The notes: generated by a model not told the origin, from the sequence alone. A stretch of DNA of 26,619 nucleotides from Oppiella nova (GCA_905397405.1 CAJPVJ010000395.1:1-26619); one strand, 5' to 3'. Counted from the first letter of the stretch, positions 14,484-25,186 are shown. Translations and numbers: made by a program.

Positions 14484-14985
14484 TCATTTCGGTTGCGTTA
14501 CTAATCGTGAGATTAAGTCAATGTCTTAATAATAAATATGATTTCACTAATTGTTTAGTCATTTAATCGAATCGTAAAACTCATACTTTGGACGCGATTT
14601 TCAAAAGATATATATTTTAATTGAATTATCAGAATATATTGGATACATATTAAGTACAATATATTTCACTTATTACGGTATATATGAATATTCGGTATAT
14701 ATATTGCATATAAAATAGATGTTTATTTTAACTGAATTTTATACTTAATTTCCTGTAATTGCAATATTTGTTTGAGCAGTTTATTTTGGTTTAATTTTAA
14801 CTTTAACTTTAAATATGTTTTGTAAATTTTATAAATATTTAATAAAACACACAATCGTTTAGTTTTAAGTTATTCTTGAAATTTAATATTGTGATTGAAT
14901 CATACATTTGGATTAGTAATTGCATTCATTGCATTCAATCCTAAATTGATTATAATTTGACATTCAAATATTTCTATAAATTTGT
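14484..14985 (+). repeat. Direct repeat of about 500 bp, copy 2
   Basis: 502 bp, same orientation as copy 1, separated from it by about 129 bp of unrelated AT-rich sequence (14355-14483). It differs from copy 1 at scattered single bases (for example GCGTTACTAATCGTG in place of GCGTTGCTAATCATG). It ends about 300 bp upstream of the SKA1 start. Confidence 0.9.
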
Positions 14986-15290
14986 CTTATCAAAAGAATA
15001 AAACTTTTAAGTAATAGTATATTAATTGCATTTAATCTACTTACACAGATTAACACTCTTAATGAGTTAACGACAGTATCTATCTCATCTCAATGTTAAT
15101 ACCCAATCTTAACTTTATTAGTATAAATTACTGAATACAACAGAATTGAATCAATTCTACAAATTATGGTTCAATTGTGACAAAAGGCATGTTATTTATG
15201 TGAGACTCACACAGTGTTCGCTGTTTTGGCGCTAAATTGTGTTCACTTTGAGTGACAGACAGACAGTTAGTGTTGTCTGCAGTGAAGGCA

Positions 15291-16646
15291 ATGTCTGTAA
15301 TGAACCGGAAGTGCGAATCTTTGGATCAGCTCTTGGCTCACTTCAACACCAAGATCTCGATCATCACTGAGTTGTTCCCATTGAGCCAATTGTATGACAA
15401 CATTGACCACAAGAATGAGTGGAAAAGAAACGTTGTGTTGGACTCTAATTACTTGAGTGACAATTCAGACAACTATTGTCACCGAATGGGTCCCAAGAAA
15501 CCAGATTTGAGGGAAATCTCGCAAATGATTGTCGAAATGAAGGCAATGACTGCAGAGATTAAGACACTTCTACGACAGCAGAAGCAGTCAATCATTTGTC
15601 ACAACACTAAATGTCACAACGATTTGGATCTAATGCTCAGACACTGCCATCACATCAATGATAATATTCCAGAGTTTTTGCAAAACGGTGTCCAAAATAA
15701 AGGTATGTTTTTAAGACATCTCAAGACATGAATTGATTGTTATATTGAATTGAAGGCAAAACTAATGATGAAAATAAGGATTTATCGAAACGACAACCTA
15801 ATGGTCACAATAACCAGAAACCGGTCTCTAAAGTGATGCCGAAGACTAATCCGAAGACAACGGTTAAGACCAATGCAAACGTGAGGCCAACACAAGAGCC
15901 AAGAGTTGATTATCGAAACGACAAACTAATGGTCACAACAATCAGAAACCGGTCTCTAAAGTGATGCCGAAGACTAATCCGAAGACAACGGTTAAGACCA
16001 ATGCAAACGTGAGGCCAACACAAGAGCCAAGAGTTGTGGCAAAGAATACGACGAAGAAAGTGGTCCTCAAAGACACGTCTATTCCCAGCATTTCGTTCAT
16101 CACAACCGAAGAATTTGCTTCAATTCCTCAGTACTGGTGATAATAGTAAGACATTTGACTGACACTACAGTTTGTGTGCATTGTTTCAGTTATATGTTGG
16201 GACGACTGACCTATGAAGTGATCAATAGAGCCATCGCTGACTTCAACCGAACCATTGCCACCAAATATAAGATAATAAACAACTATTCGACCAAATATTG
16301 TGACGAAGATCTGCGCAAATATGTCGCGTATAAGGAACAGGAGAACTCGGAAACTGATGGTAAGCCCATTGTCTCACTGATCACTGATCACTGATCTGAT
16401 GGTAAACCCATTGTCTCACTGATCACTGATTGGCAATCATTTCCATTGATTCATATTCTTTCATATTTAGGACAATATTTTTGTACAATCAATGACTTGA
16501 AAGACTTAAGTGATCTCAAAGTGGACATCACTATCCGGAAGGCCATCATTTGTCTCCGTCATTGCAAACGCGTTAAAGAGATCCGCGGAAATCCTCCTAA
16601 ACTTATCAGATATGCGATCGTCAAGAGCACCACTTTTATGGATTAA
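15291..16646 (+). CDS. SKA1: SKA1, spindle and kinetochore-associated protein 1, frame interrupted by a 128-bp tandem duplication
   Basis: Exons: 15291-15702, 15756-16130, 16190-16359, 16471-16646; 334 aa if one 128-bp unit in exon 2 is discounted (human 255). SKA1 is the microtubule-binding subunit of the kinetochore Ska complex. The N-terminus (MSVMNRKCESLDQLLAHFNTKI) resembles the start of the human protein, followed by a helical/coiled-coil region up to about residue 135. The C-terminal microtubule-binding winged-helix domain is clear: FITTEEFASIP, HYMLGRLTYEVINRAIADFN, KYKIINN, QYFCTINDLKDLSDLK, and LRHCKRVKEIRG. The donor after CCTCA (16130) is preferred because it gives PHYMLGRLTY, matching human PSYMKSRLTY. 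With both 128-bp units kept, exon 2 leaves the frame and stops within the second unit. The duplication lies in the basic, low-complexity linker (MPKTNPKTTVKTN). Confidence 0.87.
15782..16036. repeat. Tandem duplication, 127-bp match at 128-bp period, inside SKA1 exon 2
   Basis: 15782-15908 is repeated at 15910-16036 with one extra base (15909) between. Unlike the other two, this pair has three mismatches, all within the first 35 bases (ACCTAA/AACTAA, CAATAACC/CAACAATC). It disrupts the SKA1 frame; without one unit the frame runs on into the conserved C-terminal domain. Confidence 0.93.
16354..16430 (+). repeat. 42-bp-period tandem duplication across the end of SKA1 exon 3
   Basis: CTGATGGTAAGCCCATTG at 16354 recurs as CTGATGGTAAACCCATTG at 16396, followed in both by TCTCACTGATCACTGAT. 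The unit includes the last bases of exon 3 and its 5' splice site, so the donor is duplicated (GATG|GTAAGC and GATG|GTAAAC). Using the second donor would reach a TGA inside the added 42 bases. Confidence 0.85.
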
Positions 16647-17081
16647 GTCTTCAGACATTCACTCCTCAATTGATTCCTTAATTATATAAAGACTAAGAAA
16701 ATGTTTATTTAATACAATTTAATACAACACTATATTCACTGATATTTGTATCGCTTTTGATTGCTTTGTAATCATTTGAAAACAGTATTCAATAAAATGA
16801 GTGAACATTTAATTTGGATTATATTATCAATTCATTTATCATTCATTTGATGGACTGATGGTGAGGTTGGTTTCATTGGTGGCATTGAACGCAATGATAT
16901 AGCGATCCCTTTCCTCCCAGCGCTGACAAAAGGCGCCACTATTTCGTCGACGCATTGATTGACTCATTGAAAGCAAACACATGTCTGGTTTCTGTCTCAG
17001 GAAGACCTCAAAGTTTGCAATATTTGGACATCTCTTTGACGCGATTCCCATTGGTTTCCGATTACCACTTCACTGCAGATA
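16647..17081. other. Spacer between SKA1 and importin-5
   Basis: The SKA1 3' end has an AATAAA word near 16791. The IPO5 start codon follows a CACTGCAG that could be a 5' UTR splice acceptor. The minus strand holds a 70-codon open frame at 17051-16839 with no recognisable domain; it is discussed in the findings and not called as a gene. Confidence 0.45.
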
Positions 17082-20000
17082 ATGGCCAATGAATTCCAAC
17101 ACATTTTAACCAATTTATTGAATGTCGACAATCAGTTCCGCACGAAGGCTGAGGTGTGTCTCCAAGACATGACTCTATGTGTTAGTGGTTTGAATCTAAT
17201 CCACATTTGATTTCTTGAATGGACAGGAAGTATACGATGCCATTCCTCCGGCAGAGAGGACTCAACACTTATTTGCGACAATCATTGACGACACTAAGGA
17301 TGAAGAGGTAGTGTAACTAATGAATGCCTTTTAACACCATGGTCATTCTTATGGTCATAATTTCTATTGATAACTCACTAAAAGGTGCGCCAATTGTCTG
17401 CCGTACTCTTGAGGCGACTTATATTCAGTAGTTTTCCGGAAATTATTAAAAATGTTTCCGAAGAAGTTTTTGAACAAATGAAATGTCAAACACTTCTACT
17501 TCTGGAGAAGAATATATCGAATAATATGCGGCGGAAAGTGTGTGACATCGCAGCAGAATTGGCTAAGAATTGCATCGGTATTGCAGTGATTTTCACTTGT
17601 CTTTGAATTATTGACTTAAGATTGTGTCCACAGATGAAGACGGGAACAACAAATGGCCACAAATTCTCAAGTTTCTCTTCGATTCGGCCAACGCTTCCAA
17701 CTTAGAGCTCAAACACTCGGCTCTTCTCATATTCGCGTCGGTTCTCACTCTTTGTTTCTTTTGGTCTCAATTTGTGTTAATCTTGTGATTTGTCTGCTGT
17801 TTAGTGCCGTTCCGGGAGTCTTCGGGAACCAACAGAACAAGTATCTGGAAGTGATTCGACAAATGCTTATCCATTACTTATGCGATAATTCTAACGAAGA
17901 GGTGAAGACATCGGCAGTGAAAGCAACGGCGGCTTTCATCTTATGTCACGAAACAGAGAAACCAGTTCTGAAGCAAATGACTGATTGTGTTCTTCCGATG
18001 ATTCACGTGATGTCCACCTGTATTGACAACGAGACCGACGACTCGGGCCTCAAGTCATTCATCGAAATCTCTGAAAAGTGTCCGCAAATACTTCGGCCAC
18101 AGTTTGAGGCCTTAATCGAGTTGTGTCTGAAGACACTGTCCAACACAGAAAAGGCTGATTCGTGGAGACATTTGTCGCTCGAAGTGATTATATCTTTGGC
18201 AGAAAACGCTCCGTCGACTGTCCGTAAGAGGGGTTCACCATATCTGTCACATTTGAGTGCGTTATCTCTTTCACCAATTTTCACTGCATTTACTAAACTG
18301 TGGTATCCTTTCAGTCACTCAATTGCTTCTAATGATGACTGACTTAGAGGACGATCCGAACTGGTCTTTAGGGGACACCGAAGAAGACGACGACGATTCT
18401 GAAAGGTATGCCATCGAAAGCAAAGTTGTTTTGAATGAATACTAATTGAGGTGTTGTGATGAAGTAATGCAGTGATAGGGGAAAGCAGTTTGGACCGCCT
18501 GTCCTGTTCAATCGGTGGTAAAACGGTGCTCCCTCTGGCCATTACCTCTATCTCACAAATGTTGCAAAACAGCGATTGGAAGCACAGATTCGGTGCACTA
18601 ATGGCTATCTCGGCTGTGGGTGAAGGATGTCACGACCAAATCACTCCAATGCTTAGCCAAATAGTTGACGCCATAATCCCATTCCTCACGGACTCGCACC
18701 CGAGGGTTCGATACGCGGCCTGTAATGCTTTGGGACAAATGGCTACCGATTTTAGTCCATTATTTGAGAACAATTACCACTCGAAAGTAGTGCCGGCTTT
18801 AGTCACACTACTCGATGACTATAACAACCCCAGAGTACAGGCCCACTCCGGTGCCGCTTTAGGTACAGTCTTGTAGCTTAAAAATAACACATTGTAATGG
18901 AATTAAATTCATTTGCAGTCAACTTCTTTGAGGAATGTCCGCAAAAGATTGTCATTAATTACTTGGAAAGTGTTGTCAACAAAATAGAACAAGTCTTGAA
19001 TTTGAAGATCAAAGAAGTAAAGCTTAGATCAGCTCTTTGTAAATGTGTTTCTAAAATGTTTGTCTTATGAATAGTTGATGGAAAAGGGCTCTAAACTAGT
19101 TTTGGAACAAATTGTGGTCACTTTGGTGAGTGAATATATTTTTTGGATTATTTACTGATTGTTATTCATATGACTTACTGTATGACAGTCCGCTTTGGCC
19201 GATTCAGCTCAAGAAAACTTCCAAAACTATTACGACAAGTAAATCATATGCTTATGCACTACAGTATTACCGTATATGGACTTAATTTCTTACACCTATT
19301 TATAGATTTATTCCGTGTCTTAAATTCATTATCCAAAACGCAATCACAAAAGAGTTAAGACTATTGAGAGGCAAATGTATTGAATGCATTAGTCTTATCG
19401 GTCTTGCGGTCGGCAGTGAAAGAGTATGTTTTGAATTGTATTTACGGTCAATGATTAGACAGTAAAACAATTACTTTATTTATAACCATTAGTTCTGTTC
19501 GGATGCCAACGATATAATGAATTTATTGCTTCAAAACCAAACGGGAGAACTCAAGTTAGACGACGACGACCCTCAGGTCTGCACTCTTTTACTATATTTT
19601 TGAGTTCATCATACGGTATAAAAGAATGTCTTATTATCTTATCTCTCAGTTATCATATATGATCTCTTCGTGGGCGAGAATATGCAAAATCTTAGGCAAT
19701 CAATTTGAACCCTATTTACCATTCGTTATGCCATCGGTTTTAAAAGCGGCCGCAATTCGGATAGAAGTGGCACTTCTGGACCGTATGTCTTGTCTCCACT
19801 ATTTTCTTCATTCCTATCATAATATATGTTTACATAATAGAGGACGACATGAAAGTTGTCGAAGAAGACAATGACTGGCAATGCGTTAATTTAGGAGATC
19901 AAGTATTATATCATTTTCGTTAATAATGGCTATATTTTAACCAAAACTTTCAATTTTAAAGCAAACCTTTGGCATAAAGACTGCGGGACTCGAAGAAAAG

Positions 20001-21807
20001 GCGACCGCTTGTCAAATGTTAGTCTGTTATGCGCGGGAACTGAAGCAAGGATTCGCTAATTATGTTGAGGACACCGTTAAGATAATGGTTCCAATGCTGA
20101 AGTTCTACTTTCATGATGATATCCTTTTATCAAATAATTATCACTTATTTACTTGAATTTGTTTGAAATCCTTAATCCCTTAACTCTTATATTGATGAAC
20201 ACGTGTCCGAACGGCTGCCGCTGAAAGCCTTCCTTTCCTCATAGACTGCATTAAGACAAGAGGGGATTCATATGTCTTCGAGCTCTGGAATTTTGTTTTC
20301 CCGGAACTCATGAAAGCCATCGAAACGGAACCAGAAAAAGATGTTTTATCTGAACTCATGACTGCATTATCACAGGTATTAGAGAATGAAAATGCAATTC
20401 ATTTGACATTTTCTAAAAAGAAATGAAAAGTAATTTTGAAAATATGTGCAAACATTCAGTGTATCGACAAATTGGGCAAAAACTGTTTAAATGAAAGCCA
20501 ATTACAAGACTTGATTAAAGTGATTGACAGTCATCTGAAGGATCACTTCGAAAGGTATCGTTTACGGCAAGAGAAACGAAACGATGAGGACTACGACGAC
20601 GGCGTCGAAGAAGAGCTCATCGATGAGGTAATGAACACTGGATTCACTGAATGATCTCTATTTGGTGTTAAATGAAGTTTTGTGTGAAGGATGACGAGGA
20701 CACGTATGTGTTGAGCAAAGTGGCCGATATATTGCACTCTCTGTTCATCGCTTATAAGCATGACTTCTACCCATACTTTGATCTTATATATCAACACTTT
20801 ATTAATTTAGCGGTAAGTCTTTAATTGCATTTGAATATCACTTTAAACATAATGTGTTGAACTATAGGCCGAGGGTCGGCCTTATACTGACAAGCAATGG
20901 GCTGTCTGTGTGATGGATGACGTGATAGAGCACGGGGAACACCATTGTGTCAAATATGAGAACTTTTTTGCGCCCCTTCTGTCTGCTGGTGTTCAGAGCA
21001 CTCACGCGGAGATCAGACAGGCCTCTGCTTATGGTATCGGCGTTTTGGCCAAACACGGGGGACAGACATTCGCCACACATTTTTCCGGTCAGTCATTGCA
21101 GGCTTTGGTTGTTGTGGACATAAATTGACACAAATTGTTATGTTTTAGAATATATTCCACTTTTGGTTCGTGTGATAAGCGATCCAAACGCACGACTGGC
21201 TGAGAATATAACGGCGACTGAAAACGCCATTTCCGCTGTCACTAAGATTTTGCAGTTTAATAGCAGTCAGGTATACATTCATTGAGATGTGCTTTCATTT
21301 GACACACTTTTCACATTTGATTTCAATCTGTGATCACACAGTTAGACGTGGACTCCATTCTTCCGGTTTGGTTGAGTTGGCTGCCAGTCTGGGAGGACGA
21401 CGAAGAGATACCACATATCTATGGCTTCTTATACTGTTTACTAGAGAGGTATGCTTCCTATGAGTGCTTCTGAAATACTTAAAAGTGATCCCAATCTCAC
21501 TTCCATATCTCACTCAACCAATAGGAATCACGCGGTCATAATGGGTCCAAACAATAGTAATTTACCGCATATTGTGGCCATTATTGCGGAAGTGTTGGCG
21601 CGAATGGCCATTGACTCAGCCTCTGAATTGGGACAAAAGCTGATCGCTTACCTCCAGTTCATTAAAGTAATTATATTTTTGACATTTAATTGAATACAAA
21701 CTAATGATATATTTGTCGTGCAGTCGGACACGTTACGCAAATGTTTGACAATGGTTGACAACTCACGGCTTGTCGTTGTCAGTGAGTTAGTTCACAACGA
21801 AATTTAA
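17082..21807 (+). CDS. IPO5: Importin-5 (karyopherin beta-3), 23 exons, one AT-AC intron
   Basis: Exons: 17082-17153, 17227-17307, 17385-17577, 17634-17736, 17805-18256, 18315-18405, 18465-18862, 18919-19016, 19075-19125, 19189-19238, 19306-19423, 19493-19576, 19650-19782, 19841-19902, 19962-20118, 20203-20375, 20460-20627, 20690-20812, 20868-21087, 21149-21270, 21342-21448, 21525-21666, 21724-21807; 1093 aa (human 1097). Importin-5 is a Ran-GTP-regulated nuclear import receptor, built of HEAT repeats, for ribosomal proteins, histones and other cargo. Diagnostic matches: [40 protein letters not shown] with an acidic loop, [66 protein letters not shown] and [11 protein letters not shown]. The exon 5 donor (18256) was chosen because it keeps the human spacing of 15 residues between RK and MM(T/V)DLE. 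Weak donor: GTCGGT after exon 4. Intron 15 (20119-20202) has no GT-AG solution. The C-terminus differs from human. Confidence 0.96.
20119..20202 (+). other. U12-type AT-AC intron in importin-5
   Basis: The flanking exons encode FYFHDG and VRTAAAES, the same junction as human FYFHDGVRVAAAES, so the boundaries are fixed by homology. The intron begins ATATCCTTTT, a perfect minor-spliceosome 5' site, and ends GAACAC. A U12 branch-site match, TCCCTTAAC (consensus TTCCTTAAC), lies at 20176-20184, with the branch adenosine about 19 nt from the 3' end. No GT donor or AG acceptor near the junction preserves the frame. Confidence 0.9.
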
Positions 21808-22484
21808 TTAACTTACAAACAATATAATTTACTAATTAATTTAATTAATAAATAATTTTATATGTTTTACACTCTTATACATCGTTTATATTATTTTGAT
21901 TGACTATAAATATCATCAATTGTACAGTAATTATAACCAAAAATACTGACTCCACTCGAAAGCAATCCCAACTAAGAATCATAAGTATGACAATCATATG
22001 ATAGACTACAGGAGATCCAGACAATAGTCACTCAAGAAATGTAAATGTCTTCCTATTAGCCAAACCTCTGAAATGTATGAAACGGATCAATTGAATTGAT
22101 GGCTAATCAATAGCTTCTAATCTAGAACTTCTAGCAGTACTATAGTCTCATTTATTTTAAGAACATTGTACACATCTGCCTAAACCGGCACTCGAGATTT
22201 TATGATTTAGTATTACCGTACTATTAATTTAGCTGATTGTTTGATTAACTATGTCAAGGGTTCTATATTTATTAAGTTTATATTTTTGGTTAAATATTTG
22301 AAGATATTATTGAAAATAATTTTTATGTCACATAAAACAAGTGAAATATAAACTGTATATTTTGGATATTCTGTAAACAGATAAACAGAATATTCTTATG
22401 AAAAATGTTGATTTTTGAAAATTTATGTGATTAATAATGACTCATAATTTTAATGTTTTTTCAATAACTTATTTTTATTATCAG
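21808..22484. other. AT-rich region downstream of importin-5
   Basis: AATAAATAATTTTAT at about 21848-21862 is a likely importin-5 polyadenylation area. Nothing coding was seen between here and the orphan exons at 22485. Confidence 0.45.
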
Positions 22485-22837
22485 ATAAATGGGGGGAAAG
22501 TACGAGAAATCATTGAAAGACAAACTGTATTAAAAGGAGGCGCCGGTGATAGGGCTGCCAAACCTCTTCCGGAATTGGGGTATGTCTCCCGTCTCCCGGT
22601 TGACTGTCTCTACCTACTGTGTTTAACTCTGTAAATATGTGTTTAATTTCAACACCAAGTTACTTTTACATATATTGACATTTTGTTTCGTAAGTAACTT
22701 TAATTCTCAAATATATAAACAACTTACTAATTACCGCACTTAGGCGAGAATCAGTGGTGGGATCTGTACCACAGTCTCGACGGGCTTTGGTGTCTATGAC
22801 TATGGGTATGAGTCTTAAGCCGATAGTCGATGAGTGA
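22485..22837 (+). CDS. Two orphan coding exons, 3' end of an unrecognised gene or a gene fragment
   Basis: Exon a, 22485-22579, follows a TTATTATCAG acceptor and ends at a GTATGT donor. Exon b, 22744-22837, follows a CACTTAG acceptor. Joining them gives one open frame of 62 residues ending in TGA: INGGKVREIIERQTVLKGG, then GDRAAKPLPELGRESVV, then PQSRRALVSMTMGMSLKPIV and DE. GC content, codon choice and matching phase (2) make this look like real coding sequence. I do not recognise the protein. No upstream exon was found between importin-5 and here, so either the rest of the gene lies across importin-5, or this is a broken duplicate, or the window is misjoined nearby. An ATG at 22437 is in frame but codes an AT-driven leader through the acceptor and is not favoured. 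Confidence 0.5.
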
Positions 22838-23473
22838 GAATCTTGTTGAGTGACACTCGAGGCATGGGTTCATATGATAGTGTCTATGGGTTGGGAGTTG
22901 TAGTCAAACGGACATCAAATTAAACTCAATGACACATTCTACTCTATTTACAGCATTTAATAATGAGAATCAAATAATTAACTTTTTGATTTGGCAGTCC
23001 TAGCCGGGTATCGAACCCGGGTCACCAGATTACATGTCTGGTATATTAACACTGATTATGTTATTACCGGTAAGTATAGAGAATTATTAAGAATTTTGAA
23101 TAAATTTCTAACTTAAAAAAGTTAATAATTGCATTCAATTGTAATCATAACAAATTGGTGTAAGAATTATGAAATACAAATTGTTTAATTCATATAAAAA
23201 TACATGAATATTGCGTTTAACGTGTATAACCACAATGTATTTTGGCAATATTTTTTTATCGCAATTAGAAATCATTTAAATTTGTATAATTAAAGTAAAT
23301 TTAAAAATATAAAGTAATTAAAGCTGTAAATGCAATATTTGACACATTTTGCCACTAATTTAGTAATCTTTGGTTCAAAACATTTGTTCAATGGTTGTGT
23401 AAATCAGATCCCAATAGTATGTGAATCCAATGACAGCTTTAAGTATCGGTGCGATTGTCATCTGAGAGTACGG
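22838..23473. other. AT-rich spacer before TMEM121-like gene
   Basis: Apart from the tRNA remnant at 22997-23056, nothing is recognisable. The frame at 23330-23578 (+) overlaps the 3' end of the minus-strand gene and has no domain. Confidence 0.4.
22997..23056 (-). pseudogene. Decayed tRNA-Thr(UGU), 3' two thirds retained
   Basis: On the minus strand, an anticodon arm CCAGA-CATGTAA-TCTGG (anticodon TGT, threonine) is followed by TGAC, a perfect T arm CCGGG-TTCGATA-CCCGG (also the B box), and the 3' acceptor strand CTAGGAC. A partner 5' acceptor strand GTCCTAG should lie upstream but is missing. The D arm is reduced to CAGTGTTAATATA with no pairing stem, so the A box is degraded. It is therefore a tRNA pseudogene or tRNA-derived fragment. 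Confidence 0.7.
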
Positions 23474-24629
23474 CTAACGATAACTCATTGTTTTCTTTGG
23501 GTTTCTATTAATAAGAAAAATTATAAAATTAAAGTTATTCTGCAAACAGAATGTGATCACAAACGAAACCTTGTTTAAAGTTCTCAATTCGTGGACTTCG
23601 GTAATGATATGTCGGATGTGAACGAAGATAAACAAAGCGTTTTTGAAGAGAAATATTGAGATTTCTTTGTTAATTGAGATCCAAAAGGAAAGTCTTAGCA
23701 ACAGATACGGAAGGTTTATGATTGAGATTCGCAAACAGTTGTGCAGAATATTCATCCGAAGGTCCAGTTTATGGGAACTGAAATCACTTGTACTCAACCG
23801 AAACAAACCAGTGATGGGAAGCATGAGATTGATTGTCGCCAACAACAACACGACAACCCCTACCCATTGCGAGTGGTGTAGAGCGGGGGACATGTCTTTG
23901 GGGCCGTCGGGAAGCAACAGATCCAACAAATCGATCGAATCGAATATCTCGATCACTGTAATGGTGTCCAACTCTTTGATGCATTCCAGCGATCGTTTGT
24001 TCGCTGGATTGCGATGGATATCAACCCATAGGATGAATACAAGAGTCATGAGAGCCAGACATAGGCGGACGGTGTGGGGCTCGGCCTCTACTCGTGAGTC
24101 CTGTCACACAACAACGCATCCAATGAATACCCAACCAATCAATCAGTTTTGTCATCAATACCTCAGTTACTGAAGACTTATATAACTCGACGGTTATATT
24201 CTGCAGATTTAAGACAAATATTTTGGTCGACAATAACACTGTGTATAACAACCAACAGATCCATAGAAGTGGTAGACTTCCCAACACTCGAGGAATAGTG
24301 ATGTTAAGAAATGGCAGTTTTACTGATCTCTTGGTCTCATTTGTCGCATTTGATTCGAGTTTGTTGTCGTCTGGAGTAGTGTTGAGATCTGTTACCTGCG
24401 ATCGCCTGAAGACATTAAGTTTGCGGTAATGACGACATCCGACGACAGCACCCGATATGAAGAGGAATGCGAGTACAAAGTCGCAGAAGAAGAAGAAGTA
24501 CCAGAGATTGTTGTGGGCGTTGAATGCCGTCAAGAAGTAACTCAGAGTCCAGTTCTGGTACGAGAGGACGGATACCAACAAAATGGTGTCAAATATGCGG
24601 TTCAATAGACTCAACATATCTGAAGACAT
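23474..24629 (-). CDS. TMEM121-family multi-pass membrane protein
   Basis: Minus-strand exons: 24629-24162 and 24100-23474, joined in phase 0; 364 aa (human TMEM121 is 319). Function in this family is poorly known. About six hydrophobic segments are visible: IFDTILLVSVLSY, YFFFFCDFVLAFLFISGAVV, LLWICWLLYTVLLSTKIFVL, LCLALMTLVFILWV, VGVVVLLLATINLMLPITGL and ISIFLFKNALFIFVHI. Family-like features from memory: WLLYTVLLSTKIFVLNLQN (human WFLYIFVLEIKLYFIFQNY), DSIDLLDLLLPD (human ALDLLDLLDMQ), and the spaced KNALFI ... HELR end (human KNVVALATK ... YRRQ). The start at MSSDMLSLLNRIF (24629) is preferred. A longer in-frame ATG at 24779 runs through what looks like a 5' UTR intron (donor GTAAGT, acceptor TCTTAAAG). 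TMEM26 was considered but fits less well. Confidence 0.75.
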
Positions 24630-25186
24630 CCAATGTCTCCCATTTGAGCCATTGTTCGTATGGTTCAGCTTTAAGATAATACCACAAGATTTAGTGATTG
24701 TCTCATTGGATGACCAATACTTACAGAACTCATGTCTATTCTTGGGATCAGTTAATCGACACAACAGTCGACTCAACACTAACTGTCAAAACAGTTGACA
24801 AAAGTTTGTATACAAAGAGTCACTTGTTTTGAAATAATGTCAATAAAGTACTACTCTTTGGGAGATCACCATTGGATCAGATTTGACACATATATGACAT
24901 CAATGTGTTGCCAATCGACTGATGAGTGGATTTGTAGACAATTTATACTGAATTCACATTAATTTGCAGACATTTAACACAATATTTAGATAATTATGAA
25001 TAATCTGAACAAACATTAAAAGCATACTTTTCTCTGTAGTAAATACTCTGTCACAAACTGTCCTCAACATCTGTTAACAGTTGTGTTTGTCAGTAAGCAA
25101 CCCAAACACAGGTTACAGAATCTGAACTTGACATTCTCACAGAGTTCACTAGGAGTGATTGATCCAAAGGATCCAAAGCATCCAAA
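24630..25186. other. Divergent promoter/5' UTR region of TMEM121-like and BORCS6-like genes
   Basis: On the minus strand a GTAAGT donor inside TGAGTTCTGTAAGTATTGG (24722-24740) and an acceptor TCTTAAAG mark a probable 5' UTR intron of the TMEM121-like gene. The rest is AT-rich without coding signal. Confidence 0.4.

Larger units (their letters stand above)
13623..15290. other. Repeat-rich spacer between RNF13-like and SKA1 genes
   Basis: About 1.7 kb of AT-rich non-coding sequence dominated by a pair of direct repeats of about 500 bp and a 128-bp tandem duplication, listed separately. No coding frame was found. The last 50 bases before SKA1 contain a short GACA run (GACAGACAGACAG near 15254-15266). 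Confidence 0.6.

Noticed and set aside
13851-14985. The 500-bp repeat pair as terminal repeats of one element
   Set aside because: Only about 129 bp lies between them, the ends lack TG/CA, and no coding remains are present.
22437-22634. Single-exon frame starting at 22437
   Set aside because: It reads through a clear splice acceptor and donor; the two-exon model ends in a matching frame and stop.
23643-24173. 176-codon plus-strand frame at the TMEM121-like locus
   Set aside because: Antisense to the membrane-protein exons, whose minus-strand frame has clear membrane spans and family motifs.
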